A stretch of DNA of 17,017 bases from an uncultured Terrimonas sp. (GTDB lineage: Bacteria; Bacteroidota; Bacteroidia; Chitinophagales; Chitinophagaceae): contig CAMPJQ010000007.1 in NCBI GenBank assembly GCA_946886925.1, forward strand, positions 1 through 17,017. Reading direction: 5' to 3'. The translations under genes and the position numbers were made by a program. Below the pieces are notes generated by a model. The model was not told the origin of the DNA and made no database searches. It saw only the letters and a program-made list of their open reading frames with translations. Shown here in pieces: positions 7,943-16,100 of this stretch. The first letter of the stretch is position 1, and the number at the start of each line of letters is the position of its first letter.

Positions 7943-8941
7943 TCAGGTTTCTGTTGATCCTGTGATTAATTGTGCTATTACCCCCGGGTAATGGGCATGC
8001 TCCAGCACCTGTACCTTTTTCGCCAGGGTTTCTGGGGTATCTGTTTCATCTACAGGGCAGGTAAGCTGCAGGATGTGTTTGCCGTGGTCGAACTGCTCGT
8101 CTACATAGTGTATGGTAATACCGCTTTCTTTTTCTCTGGCTTTAATTACAGCCTCATGTACAAAATGGCCATACATGCCCTTTCCGCCGTATTTTGGTAA
8201 AAGAGCCGGATGGATATTGATGATCTTGCCAGGAAAAGCATGTATAAGGGAGGTTGGTATCTTCCATAAAAAGCCCGCGAGAATAATCCATTGTATATTT
8301 CTATCTTTCAATTCGCTCACATAACCATCCCCCCTGAAAAAGCGCTCTTTTTCAATGATTAGTGAAGGAATATTTTCACTTTCAGCAATATTCAGCACGC
8401 CTGCACCGGGTTTATTGCTTACTATCAAGGCTACGCCAATGGAAGGGTGCTTCCTGAAATGATCAGTGATCTTGCGTGCATTGCTGCCTGTTCCGGAGGC
8501 GAAAATAGCGATGCGAACCATTTGTAATTTGGGATTTTGGATTTGAAATTGGGGATGCGAAGTATTGGATGCCCGATGTTGAGCAGAAGATGGCTGATGC
8601 TGCCGCTTGCGGAATGGGGGTAGAGCAGATACCATCTCTCCGGAAGCCTGAAGCCTGCGACCTGAAACCCACCTCAATATTTTTTTTTCATATCTCCAAA
8701 AAAAAGAGAATTGTCCGAAAAGAAATGCAACCATCAATAAAATAGCCTGGTAGCCGAATATAAGGATAGCAAGGCGGAGCAAAAATATCCATAACCAGAA
8801 TGTATCTTCGGTAAAACCCACCCACGTTGTAATTACTTTAGTAATATAGGCTGTACTGGTTCCTGTTACAGCAAATACGCACAGAATTAAGAAAAACCGC
8901 GAGTTGCTTACACCCCATTTTTGTTGAAGTTGCCTGAGCAT
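7943..8941 (-). CDS. purN: Phosphoribosylglycinamide formyltransferase (PurN) with in-frame N-terminal DUF6787-like membrane domain
   Basis: One open frame of 332 residues. Residues 1-91 look like a DUF6787-type Bacteroidota membrane protein: MLRQLQQKW, then two hydrophobic segments (about 15-37 and 47-75) and FGQFSFFWRYEKK. Residues 92-140 are a low-complexity linker. Residues 141-332 are a complete PurN of normal length (192 residues), which transfers formyl from 10-formyltetrahydrofolate to GAR in purine synthesis. PurN hallmarks, numbered from its own Met: FASGTGSN (7-14), Asn102 and His104 in NIHPALLPKYGG, and Asp145 in QFDHG. No stop separates the two parts. PurN has its own ATG at 8521 and may be made alone; the long frame may be true read-through fusion or lost-stop drift. 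Start 8941 is preferred over ATG 8953 because MLRQLQQKW is the usual family N-terminus. PurN identity is secure; the fused form is uncertain. Confidence 0.8.
   Translation of the reverse strand: MLRQLQQKWGVSNSRFFLILCVFAVTGTSTAYITKVITTWVGFTEDTFWLWIFLLRLAILIFGYQAILLMVAFLFGQFSFFWRYEKKILRWVSGRRLQASGEMVSALPPFRKRQHQPSSAQHRASNTSHPQFQIQNPKLQMVRIAIFASGTGSNARKITDHFRKHPSIGVALIVSNKPGAGVLNIAESENIPSLIIEKERFFRGDGYVSELKDRNIQWIILAGFLWKIPTSLIHAFPGKIINIHPALLPKYGGKGMYGHFVHEAVIKAREKESGITIHYVDEQFDHGKHILQLTCPVDETDTPETLAKKVQVLEHAHYPGVIAQLITGSTET
8519..8521 (-). other. purN: Internal ATG: likely native start of purN
   Basis: The ATG on the minus strand at 8521 begins MVRIAIFASGTGSN, exactly where PurN proteins normally begin, and gives a 192-residue enzyme of standard length. 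No Shine-Dalgarno sequence precedes it, which is normal in Bacteroidota. A separate PurN translated from here is the simplest model for purine synthesis, whether or not the upstream membrane domain is also joined to it. Confidence 0.7.
8522..8668. repeat. Repeat-like spacer between the DUF6787 domain and purN
   Basis: This 147-bp segment looks like intergenic repeat DNA of Bacteroidota rather than coding sequence. It contains an AT-rich word (TTGGGATTTTGGATTTGAAA) beside purN and, at the other end, the tandem heptamer GAAGCCT-GAAGCCT followed by GCGACCTGAAACCC. Its translation is Gln/Ser/Pro/Arg-rich with no resemblance to either flanking protein. The dispersed-repeat call is from recall and needs a genome search. 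Confidence 0.5.
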
Positions 8942-9013
8942 GAATACCTGCAAATTGCAGAAAAAGATGGAAAGGCCAATATTTTACATGATCTAAATAT
9001 AAAGTATAAACGA

Positions 9014-9044
9014 ACTTACAAAAACATGACAAAAATTTGTAAGT
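9014..9044. promoter_or_regulatory. 9-bp inverted repeat upstream of actA, candidate operator
   Basis: ACTTACAAA (9014-9022) and TTTGTAAGT (9036-9044) are exact inverted repeats with a 13-nt spacer, in the 238-bp divergent region between actA and the DUF6787-PurN gene. It lies about 80 bp upstream of the actA -7 box and about 75 bp upstream of the divergent start. A dimeric regulator site is possible; the regulator is unknown and chance cannot be excluded in AT-rich DNA. Confidence 0.35.
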
Positions 9045-9125
9045 CTTGGCAAAAATCGCTGAAATCCAGGCCACAGCAGGGAAAATTTTTTTCGGAAATG
9101 TTAATATTTTATCAGCGTCTTGACC

Positions 9126-9133
9126 TATTTTTG
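9126..9133 (+). promoter_or_regulatory. Candidate -7 box of the ACIII operon
   Basis: TATTTTTG matches the Bacteroidota TAnnTTTG -7 consensus. Transcription would begin near 9139, leaving a leader of about 40 nt before the actA ATG at 9180. This supports 9180 over the earlier in-frame TTG at 9120, which would lie upstream of the transcript start. No clear -33 TTTG was seen. Confidence 0.5.
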
Positions 9134-9179
9134 CAGCCGTACGGGAAAATGTTCACCTCAACACAAACTCCGGGATATA

Positions 9180-10442
9180 ATGAGCTACCAACGATCAACT
9201 GTAAAGAAACTAATATTTGGATCAGCGTTTGTTTTTTCCCTCTCTTTTTTGGTTACTATTGCCAATGCACAGGATGGTAAGGCCATTTTTAATTCAAAAT
9301 GCGCCGCCTGTCATAATGTTTTTAAAAATTCCACAGGACCTGCTCTTGGGGGAATGGAAGAACGCGGACCATGGAGTGACAGAAAAAAGCTGTATGCATG
9401 GATTCACAATCCTGCCGCTTTTATGGCCAATGACCCTTATACACAAGGTTTAAAAGATTCTCACAATGGGATATTGATGACCGGTTTTCCGGATCTCACA
9501 GAAGGGGATATAGATGCCGTTGTTAATTATGTAAATACAACATTTGCTGCCGGGCCCGGTGGTGGTGCAAAACCTGCAGCAGGCGGAGCGCCTGCGCCTG
9601 AACCTAAAAGTGACGATACCTTATTGTTTGGTGTTCTTACACTTATACTGGCAGTTATAGCGCTTACCTTATTACAGGTAAACAGCAACCTGAAGAAAAT
9701 GTCTGATGATAAAGAGGGCATTCCTGCTTCAGAACCCGTTCCTTTTTACCGCAATAAGATGTATATAGCGCTGGGGATCATTGTTTTATTTTTGGTTGGG
9801 GGATATTATACCATACAAGGTGCTATAGGGCTGGGGCGTCACCAGGGATATGAACCCGAACAACCTATTTTTTATTCGCATAAAGTGCACGCGGGCATAA
9901 ACCAGATAAGTTGTTTATATTGTCATGGCGGCGCACAGGAAGGGAAATCGGCTAATATACCTGCTGTAAATGTATGTATGAACTGCCATATGGGTATTAA
10001 TGAATACACAAAGGGACCCCAATTATTCAGACCCGACGGTTCTGAGGTGAACGGTACCGCAGAAATACAAAAATTATATTCATACGCCGGCTGGGATCCC
10101 GACAAAAAACAATATACAGGAGAAGGTAAGCCAATTGAATGGGAGCGAATACACAACCTGCCGGATCATGTTTATTTTAATCACTCCCAGCACGTGGTGG
10201 TGGGGCAGCAGCAATGCCAAACATGCCATGGTAATATTACCGATATGGACGAAGTGCACCAATTTGCTGATTTGAGCATGGGTTGGTGTGTCAATTGTCA
10301 CCGCAATACTAAAGTTCAGTTTACCGATAATAAATTCTACAGTATTTATGAAAAGTTCCATGAAGACATCAGGAACAAAAAGATTGACAGTGTAACTGTA
10401 GAAATGATCGGAGGAATAGAATGTCAGAAATGCCACTATTAA
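9180..10442 (+). CDS. actA: ACIII subunit ActA, hexaheme c-type cytochrome
   Basis: A 420-residue multiheme cytochrome of alternative complex III that carries electrons on the periplasmic side. The signal peptide ends at Ala30 (TIANA before QDG). A monoheme cytochrome c domain follows (CAACH 41-45, possible distal Met100), then a Gly/Ala/Pro linker (about 125-143), two membrane helices (about 147-167 and 194-214) and the cytochrome c3-like domain with five CXXCH motifs: CLYCH 245-249, CMNCH 266-270, CQTCH 346-350, CVNCH 370-374 and CQKCH 415-419. The two helices put both heme domains outside. Classical ActA is pentaheme, so the N-terminal heme domain is an addition relative to the Rhodothermus form and may be common in Bacteroidota. 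ATG 9180 is chosen over TTG 9120 because of the signal peptide and promoter position. It is the first gene of the operon. Confidence 0.93.
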   Translation: MSYQRSTVKKLIFGSAFVFSLSFLVTIANAQDGKAIFNSKCAACHNVFKNSTGPALGGMEERGPWSDRKKLYAWIHNPAAFMANDPYTQGLKDSHNGILMTGFPDLTEGDIDAVVNYVNTTFAAGPGGGAKPAAGGAPAPEPKSDDTLLFGVLTLILAVIALTLLQVNSNLKKMSDDKEGIPASEPVPFYRNKMYIALGIIVLFLVGGYYTIQGAIGLGRHQGYEPEQPIFYSHKVHAGINQISCLYCHGGAQEGKSANIPAVNVCMNCHMGINEYTKGPQLFRPDGSEVNGTAEIQKLYSYAGWDPDKKQYTGEGKPIEWERIHNLPDHVYFNHSQHVVVGQQQCQTCHGNITDMDEVHQFADLSMGWCVNCHRNTKVQFTDNKFYSIYEKFHEDIRNKKIDSVTVEMIGGIECQKCHY

Positions 10443-10454
10443 AGAGCATTTACA

Positions 10455-10469
10455 CGGGAAAGAATCCCG
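10455..10469 (+). other. Weak hairpin in the actA-actB gap
   Basis: CGGGA (10455-10459) and TCCCG (10465-10469) pair around a 5-nt loop, 12 nt after the actA stop codon. No U-run follows, so it is not a clear terminator. It may modulate the transcript between the heme subunit and the very long actB gene, or mean nothing. Confidence 0.2.
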
Positions 10470-10608
10470 CATGAATGATTAGTATCTTATAATAAATTTT
10501 CGGCGACCAGGTATAATATATTTAATAACACTTTTCTGGATTTGGTGTAAGCGAATAAATAGTGAAGCGGGAAGATCCGGAATCTAAAAGCTCCTTTAGG
10601 GGTTGGGT

Positions 10609-13600
10609 ATGAGTCAAAAAAAGTACTGGCAAAACTTAGGCGAACTAAAAAATACAGAAGGTTACCAGAAACTGGTAAAAGACGAATTTCAGGAAGATCT
10701 GCCATTTGCGGAAGATGGTAAAGGTATATTGGATGCCAAAGCTCCACGCAGGGATTTTCTAAAATATCTTGGTTTCAGCACTGCGGCGGCAGCATTGGCT
10801 GCGGGCTGCGAAACGCCTGTTACAAAGAGTATTCCCTACCTTAATCAGCCCGAAAATTTAACACCCGGAGTTGCTCAGTATTATGCTACTACTTTTGTGG
10901 CGGAGGGAGATGTGGTACCTGTTATAGCAAAAGTAAGAGACGGACGCCCCATTAAATTAGACGGCAACCCACTTTCTTTTATAAATTCAAAAGGAGAAGG
11001 CACGTCTGCAAGGGTGCAGGCTTCGGTACTTGATCTTTATGATACAGGAAGGTTACGTTACCCTGTAGAAGCGGCAGGAAAGGAATTAAAAGAATTGCCC
11101 TCCTTTGAAGCAACAGATAAAAAAATTACAGGTGAATTAGCCGGAGCACAGGCTGTTTTGCTTACTTCTACCCTTAATTCTCCAACAACCCGGCAAATTA
11201 TAAGCGAATTCCTGGCTAAATACCCCGGAAGCCGCCATGTTCAATACGATGCAGTTTCATACAGCGGGTTGCTGTTAGCCAATGAAATATCATATGGTAA
11301 AAGAGCGATCCCCACTTATCATTTTGACAAAGCAAAAGTTATTGTTAGCCTTGACGCAGATTTCCTCGGTACATGGTTAAGTCCTGATGAATTTTCAAGC
11401 CAGTATGCCGAAGGCCGGAAAATCAATCAGAAGAACCCGGAAATGAGCAAACATATCCAGTTTGAAGGGGTGCTTAGTTTAACAGGCGCCAATGCAGACG
11501 ACAGGTTTCTTCATCGTCCTTCCGAAACAGGCGCTGTGGTTCTGAACCTGCTGGCAAAACTGGGTGGTAATGCAAGCGCTCCGGCTATCGCTGATGAAAA
11601 ATTAAAAAAAGGTATTGATCTGGCAGCCGGTTCGCTTAGTGCCAATAAAGGCGCGGCACTGGTGGTATGTGGAAGCAACGATCCCAATATACAGGTGTTG
11701 GTCAATGCCATCAATGAACTTGTGGGCGCTAACGGTACTACTATTAACTGGGCCAATCCACTACTGACCCGCCAGGGTATTGATGGGGAAATGGATCAGT
11801 TGGTAAAAGATATGAATGCAGGCAGCGTGGGGGCATTGTTTGTTTATGAAGCTAACCCTGCCTATAATTATCACAATGCGGCAGACTTTATCAAGGGGTT
11901 GCAAAAAGTTAAGCTCTCTGTTTCATTTAGCGACAGGGCGGATGAAACTTCTGCACTATGCAAGTATATTATTCCGCATCACCATTATCTTGAAAGCTGG
12001 GGTGATGCCGAAGGCCGTACTGGTTTTTTCAGCCTGCTTCAGCCCACTATATCTCCCTTATTTAAAACAAGATATTTTCAAACTTCCCTCCTAAAGTGGA
12101 GTGGTAATAATACCGATTACGAAGATTATTTTAAAAATTACTGGGTAACAAAGTTGGCCGGTCAGGGAGCATTCGACAAAGCACTTCAGGATGGCGTGGT
12201 TGAGCCCGCTGCATTAACCTTTGCTGCTACGGCTTATAATGGCGCCGCTGTGGCGGATGCTGCATCGAAACTGAATACCGGAACTCCGGCAGGTAAAACA
12301 GAACTGGTATTGTATCAAAAGGTTTCTATAGGATCCGGAGCCGTTGCCAACAATCCCTGGTTGCAGGAAATGCCCGATCCTATTACCCGCGCCACATGGG
12401 ATAACTATGCTATTATTTCTTATGCTATGGCGGCCGAGTTAGGCATTAAACTGGATGATCAGTACGAAGTGGAATTTCATAAGCCTGTTGTGGCATTTAC
12501 AATCAATGGAAAAGAAGTGAAATTGCCCATTTTGGCAATACCCGGCGTGCATCCCAATGTAATTGCAGTTGCCGTAGGATATGGAAGGAGTGAAGGTGCC
12601 GGTCGGGCGGCTAACGGCGTAGGTTACAATGCTTATCCGTGGGTAAATGCCAAAGGAGGCACACGGCAATATTATGTTACAGATGTAACCGGTTACAAAA
12701 AAACAGGCGACACTTACGACATAGCATATACGCAAACACATAATCAGTATGAAGGTCGCGTAGAAGTGGTAAGGGAATATGCTCTTGAAGATTTTAAAAA
12801 AAATCCGGACGCCATTCCTGAATACAGGAAAGAGCTGTCGGAAGATTTTGCGAAAAAAACAGGAGATTTCAGAGCCGAAGGAACCATGTACCCTGTATAT
12901 GATTCCCCGGGAGCACACTGGGGAATGAGCATTGACCTGAACTCGTGCACAGGTTGCGGTGCCTGTACCATTGCCTGCACAGCCGAAAACAATGTGCCTG
13001 TTGTAGGAAAGAATGAAGTAAAGCGTTCTCATGAAATGCACTGGCTACGGATAGACCGCTATTTTGCATCTTACCGCGATAATACAGAAGGAGATAATCT
13101 GAATGTAGTATTTATGCCAATGCTTTGCCAGCATTGCGATAATGCGCCCTGCGAAAATGTTTGTCCTGTATCGGCTACCAACCACAGTTCGGAAGGATTA
13201 AACCAGATGGCATATAACCGTTGTATTGGCACACGCTATTGTGCCAACAACTGTCCCTTTAAAGTACGTCGCTTTAATTGGGCCGATTATACCGGCGCAG
13301 ACAGCTTCCCGGATAACCAGCACCACAACGGAGTTGGAAAATTCGATGATGCAGTGCTGATGATGAATGAAGATCTGACCCGCATGGTGCTTAATCCCGA
13401 TGTAACTGTTCGCTCACGGGGAGTAATTGAAAAATGCAGCTTTTGTGTACAACGTTTGCAGGATGCTAAATTAAAAGCCAAAAAATCGCAGGATCCTACT
13501 GTGATCAGGGATGTTAAAACCGCCTGCATGCAGGCCTGCTCTACAGGAGCCATTGTATTTGGCAATGTAAATGATAAAGAAAGTAAGGTATATAAAATTC

Positions 13601-13761
13601 GTACGCAGGAGCAAAATCATCGTGCGTATTATGCACTGGAACATATACATGTGCTACCCAACATCAATTACCTTGCTAAAATAAGAAACACGGGCAGGCC
13701 GGTGGGGGTGAAAGATGAGTTTGCGGAAAAGAAAGCCGCCGCCCATGAGGCACATCATTGA
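10609..13761 (+). CDS. actB: ACIII subunit ActB, iron-sulfur/molybdopterin-like protein
   Basis: A 1050-residue periplasmic electron-transfer subunit. The N-terminus has a twin-arginine motif (RRDFLKYLGF from Arg47) running into a lipobox (LAAGC, Cys67), so export folded via Tat with lipid anchoring is likely. Residues about 70-730 form the molybdopterin-oxidoreductase-like part, which in this family carries no molybdenum cofactor. The C-terminal part is a four-cluster ferredoxin-like domain: Cys780/783/786/790, Cys840/843/848/852, Cys872/878/882 and Cys943/946/973/977. The third motif reads CIGTRYC where cofactor relatives have CIGCRYC. Thr875 in place of Cys fits the three [4Fe-4S] plus one [3Fe-4S] set known for ActB. 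Start ATG 10609; an in-frame TTG at 10603 is less likely. It is preceded by a 166-bp gap and followed by actC after 107 bp. Confidence 0.95.
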   Translation: MSQKKYWQNLGELKNTEGYQKLVKDEFQEDLPFAEDGKGILDAKAPRRDFLKYLGFSTAAAALAAGCETPVTKSIPYLNQPENLTPGVAQYYATTFVAEGDVVPVIAKVRDGRPIKLDGNPLSFINSKGEGTSARVQASVLDLYDTGRLRYPVEAAGKELKELPSFEATDKKITGELAGAQAVLLTSTLNSPTTRQIISEFLAKYPGSRHVQYDAVSYSGLLLANEISYGKRAIPTYHFDKAKVIVSLDADFLGTWLSPDEFSSQYAEGRKINQKNPEMSKHIQFEGVLSLTGANADDRFLHRPSETGAVVLNLLAKLGGNASAPAIADEKLKKGIDLAAGSLSANKGAALVVCGSNDPNIQVLVNAINELVGANGTTINWANPLLTRQGIDGEMDQLVKDMNAGSVGALFVYEANPAYNYHNAADFIKGLQKVKLSVSFSDRADETSALCKYIIPHHHYLESWGDAEGRTGFFSLLQPTISPLFKTRYFQTSLLKWSGNNTDYEDYFKNYWVTKLAGQGAFDKALQDGVVEPAALTFAATAYNGAAVADAASKLNTGTPAGKTELVLYQKVSIGSGAVANNPWLQEMPDPITRATWDNYAIISYAMAAELGIKLDDQYEVEFHKPVVAFTINGKEVKLPILAIPGVHPNVIAVAVGYGRSEGAGRAANGVGYNAYPWVNAKGGTRQYYVTDVTGYKKTGDTYDIAYTQTHNQYEGRVEVVREYALEDFKKNPDAIPEYRKELSEDFAKKTGDFRAEGTMYPVYDSPGAHWGMSIDLNSCTGCGACTIACTAENNVPVVGKNEVKRSHEMHWLRIDRYFASYRDNTEGDNLNVVFMPMLCQHCDNAPCENVCPVSATNHSSEGLNQMAYNRCIGTRYCANNCPFKVRRFNWADYTGADSFPDNQHHNGVGKFDDAVLMMNEDLTRMVLNPDVTVRSRGVIEKCSFCVQRLQDAKLKAKKSQDPTVIRDVKTACMQACSTGAIVFGNVNDKESKVYKIRTQEQNHRAYYALEHIHVLPNINYLAKIRNTGRPVGVKDEFAEKKAAAHEAHH

Positions 13762-13868
13762 GATAAGTATATGGATATATAAGAAACATTGAATAAAAGC
13801 AGATCTGAATTCTCAACATTAATATGCAAACTCCTGTTGCGGGCTTGCAGGATAAAATTAATTTGTAA

Positions 13869-15308
13869 ATGAGTTTGACTAAATACGAATCTTTCGTCAG
13901 GGAACCATTGGTAGATGGAGACAAAACCTACAACAGGGTTACGGAAGATATTGTGTATACTATTGAAACCAAGCCTACCCGTTTATGGTATATCGGATTA
14001 AGTATATCACTGGCTTTGCTGCTGTTTGGTGTTTATTCTATATACCGCGAAGTAACTTATGGTGTGGGTCAGTGGAACCTGGGTAAAACCGTTGGCTGGG
14101 GCTGGGATATTACCAACTTTGTATGGTGGATCGGTATTGGTCACGCCGGTACGCTCATCTCCGCTATACTTTTATTATTCCGGCAGGGATGGAGAACAGG
14201 GGTGAACCGTGCGGCGGAAGCCATGACTATTTTTGCGGTAATGGCAGCGGGTCAGTTCCCTATATGGCATATGGGTAGAGTGTGGCTGGCATTTTTTGTA
14301 ATGCCTTATCCTAACAGTCGCGGACCCTTATGGCCTAACTTTAACTCGCCGTTATTGTGGGACGTGTTTGCCATATCAACCTACTTTACGCTTTCCCTTT
14401 TATTCTGGTATTCAGGTTTAATACCTGATGTGGCAACGCTCCGCGACCGCGCTAAAACCAAATTCAGAAAATTATTCTATGGTATAGCCTCATTTGGATG
14501 GACTGGTTCTACCAAACACTGGCAGCGCCATGAAAGCCTTTCACTGGTACTTGCCGGATTGTGTACGCCGCTGGTATTATCCGTACATACAATAGTATCT
14601 TTCGACTTTGCTACTTCAATCGTTCCGGGGTGGCACACTACTATATTTCCTCCTTATTTTGTGGCTGGTGCAGTATTCTCGGGTTTTGCTATGGTGCAAA
14701 CACTCATGCTCATCACCCGCAGGGTAATGAACCTTCAGGATTATATTACTTTAGGGCATATTGAAGCCATGAATAAAGTAATTGTACTAACAGGTTCTAT
14801 TGTGGGCTGTGCATACCTTACTGAATTGTTCATGGCCTGGTACGGTGCAAACATGTATGAGTATGATGCGTTTTTCAGGTATCGCCTGGCGGGCCCGTAC
14901 GGCTGGAGCTACTGGATTATGATGACCTGTAATGTAGTGTCTCCACAGTTGTTCTGGTTTAAAAAACTGAGAAGGAATATTGAATTTACTTTTATAATGA
15001 GTGTGGTAGTTAACGTGGGCATGTGGTTTGAGCGGTTTGTAATTATCGTTACCTCCATTTTCCGCGATTATCTTCCTTCATCCTGGTCGCTGTACTATCG
15101 TCCCAGCATTTTTGAAATCGGATTTTACCTGGGTACCTTTGGATTATTCTTTACCTGTTATTTCCTGTTCTCCAAATACTTCCCGGTAATAGCTATTTGG
15201 GAAATCAAGCATATTCTGAAAACAAGCGGTGAAAATTATAAGGCTAAAATGGAAGATCTTGAAAAAATAAGCGCGGATGAGTTTTACGCTAAAACACATC
15301 AGCATTAA
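13869..15308 (+). CDS. actC: ACIII subunit ActC, NrfD/PsrC-like membrane protein
   Basis: A 479-residue integral membrane protein of the NrfD/PsrC family, predicted to span the membrane about ten times. It holds a quinol site on the periplasmic side and a likely proton path, and passes electrons to the ActB clusters. Conserved-looking features include WWIGIGHAGTLISA (86-99), His134 in PIWHMGRVW, Asp165 in LLWDVFAIS, His240 in VLSVHTIVS and PGWHTTIFPPYFVAGAVFSG (253-272). The His and Asp residues are candidates for quinol binding and proton transfer by family analogy; I have not aligned them. The C-terminal tail (about 455-479) is charged and cytoplasmic. Length and order between actB and actD are as expected. 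ATG 13869 is the only sensible start before the first conserved region. Confidence 0.95.
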   Translation: MSLTKYESFVREPLVDGDKTYNRVTEDIVYTIETKPTRLWYIGLSISLALLLFGVYSIYREVTYGVGQWNLGKTVGWGWDITNFVWWIGIGHAGTLISAILLLFRQGWRTGVNRAAEAMTIFAVMAAGQFPIWHMGRVWLAFFVMPYPNSRGPLWPNFNSPLLWDVFAISTYFTLSLLFWYSGLIPDVATLRDRAKTKFRKLFYGIASFGWTGSTKHWQRHESLSLVLAGLCTPLVLSVHTIVSFDFATSIVPGWHTTIFPPYFVAGAVFSGFAMVQTLMLITRRVMNLQDYITLGHIEAMNKVIVLTGSIVGCAYLTELFMAWYGANMYEYDAFFRYRLAGPYGWSYWIMMTCNVVSPQLFWFKKLRRNIEFTFIMSVVVNVGMWFERFVIIVTSIFRDYLPSSWSLYYRPSIFEIGFYLGTFGLFFTCYFLFSKYFPVIAIWEIKHILKTSGENYKAKMEDLEKISADEFYAKTHQH

Positions 15309-15387
15309 GGTTAGCTGGTAAGCTATTCTGAAACCGATATTTTGAACGCAGATTTATTCACCTTAAAAAACCTGTTGGTTTAAGGTT

Positions 15388-15981
15388 ATGACAATAAAAA
15401 AATTTGTAGTAGGATGTTTTGATGATGAAAATATACTGTTTCCCGCGGTAAAAAAAGTGCGTAAAGCAGGATATAAGATTCATGATGTATATACACCTTT
15501 CCCGTTGCATGGGCTGGACAAGGAACTGGGTATGAGAGATACCAGCCTCCACACGGTAGGGTTTATATATGCACTAACGGGACTTACCACCGCGCTGGGC
15601 TTTATAAGCTGGATATTAACCAAAGACTGGGTGCAGAACTACGGAGGTAAACCTCATTTTTCTTTAGCCGCCTGGATACCTATTATGTTTGAGCTTACGG
15701 TTTTATTTTCCGGAGTGGGAATGACACTTACTTTTTGTTATCTCTGCCAACTGGCGCCGTTTGTGAAAAAGCACCATTTTCATCCCAGGGCAACGGACGA
15801 TCAGTTTGTGATGGTTATTGAATGCACAGCCAACACCAATGTGCAGGAAGCCGAAAATTTTCTGGTTGCAGCAGGTGCAAAAGAAGTTAATGTGCAAATG
15901 GCCGAAACCGGATGGTGGCTGGGCCGTTACGACATGAACAAAAAATTATTCGAGCATACAACCGAAACAGTCCGGGCTTAA
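15388..15981 (+). CDS. actD: ACIII subunit ActD (DUF3341)
   Basis: A 197-residue membrane subunit of the DUF3341 family, known as ActD in alternative complex III. It starts with a soluble ferredoxin-fold-like part (FVVGCFDDENILFPAVKKVR), then YTPFPLHGLDKELGM, two membrane helices (about 55-77 and 93-120) and a soluble C-terminal tail. It has no heme or metal motif and no signal peptide. In solved ACIII structures ActD packs against the quinol-oxidising membrane core and is structural. ATG 15388 lies 79 bp after the actC stop. The His-rich run KKHHFHP (127-133) sits just after helix two, but I do not propose a metal role from this alone. Confidence 0.93.
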   Translation: MTIKKFVVGCFDDENILFPAVKKVRKAGYKIHDVYTPFPLHGLDKELGMRDTSLHTVGFIYALTGLTTALGFISWILTKDWVQNYGGKPHFSLAAWIPIMFELTVLFSGVGMTLTFCYLCQLAPFVKKHHFHPRATDDQFVMVIECTANTNVQEAENFLVAAGAKEVNVQMAETGWWLGRYDMNKKLFEHTTETVRA

Positions 15982-16100
15982 AGCAGGAAAGATGAACCTC
16001 TTTCCGGATGGAACAAAGCGTGGGAATTGCTCTTTAAATGGAGACATTTATGATACTGCCTGCCAGCAGACATTTGGCAGTAAAAAATAGAAATATACGA

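Noticed and set aside
9120..9179. TTG start at 9120 for actA, adding 20 residues.
   Set aside because: The -7 box at 9126-9133 would place this start upstream of the transcript, and the signal peptide begins properly at ATG 9180.
10455..10469. Intrinsic terminator splitting actA from actB.
   Set aside because: The stem is only 5 bp with no following U-run, and actA to actF is a conserved operon.
12439..13041. Minus-strand 200-residue ORF antisense to actB.
   Set aside because: It overlaps the fully supported ActB cluster domain and has no recognisable features of its own.
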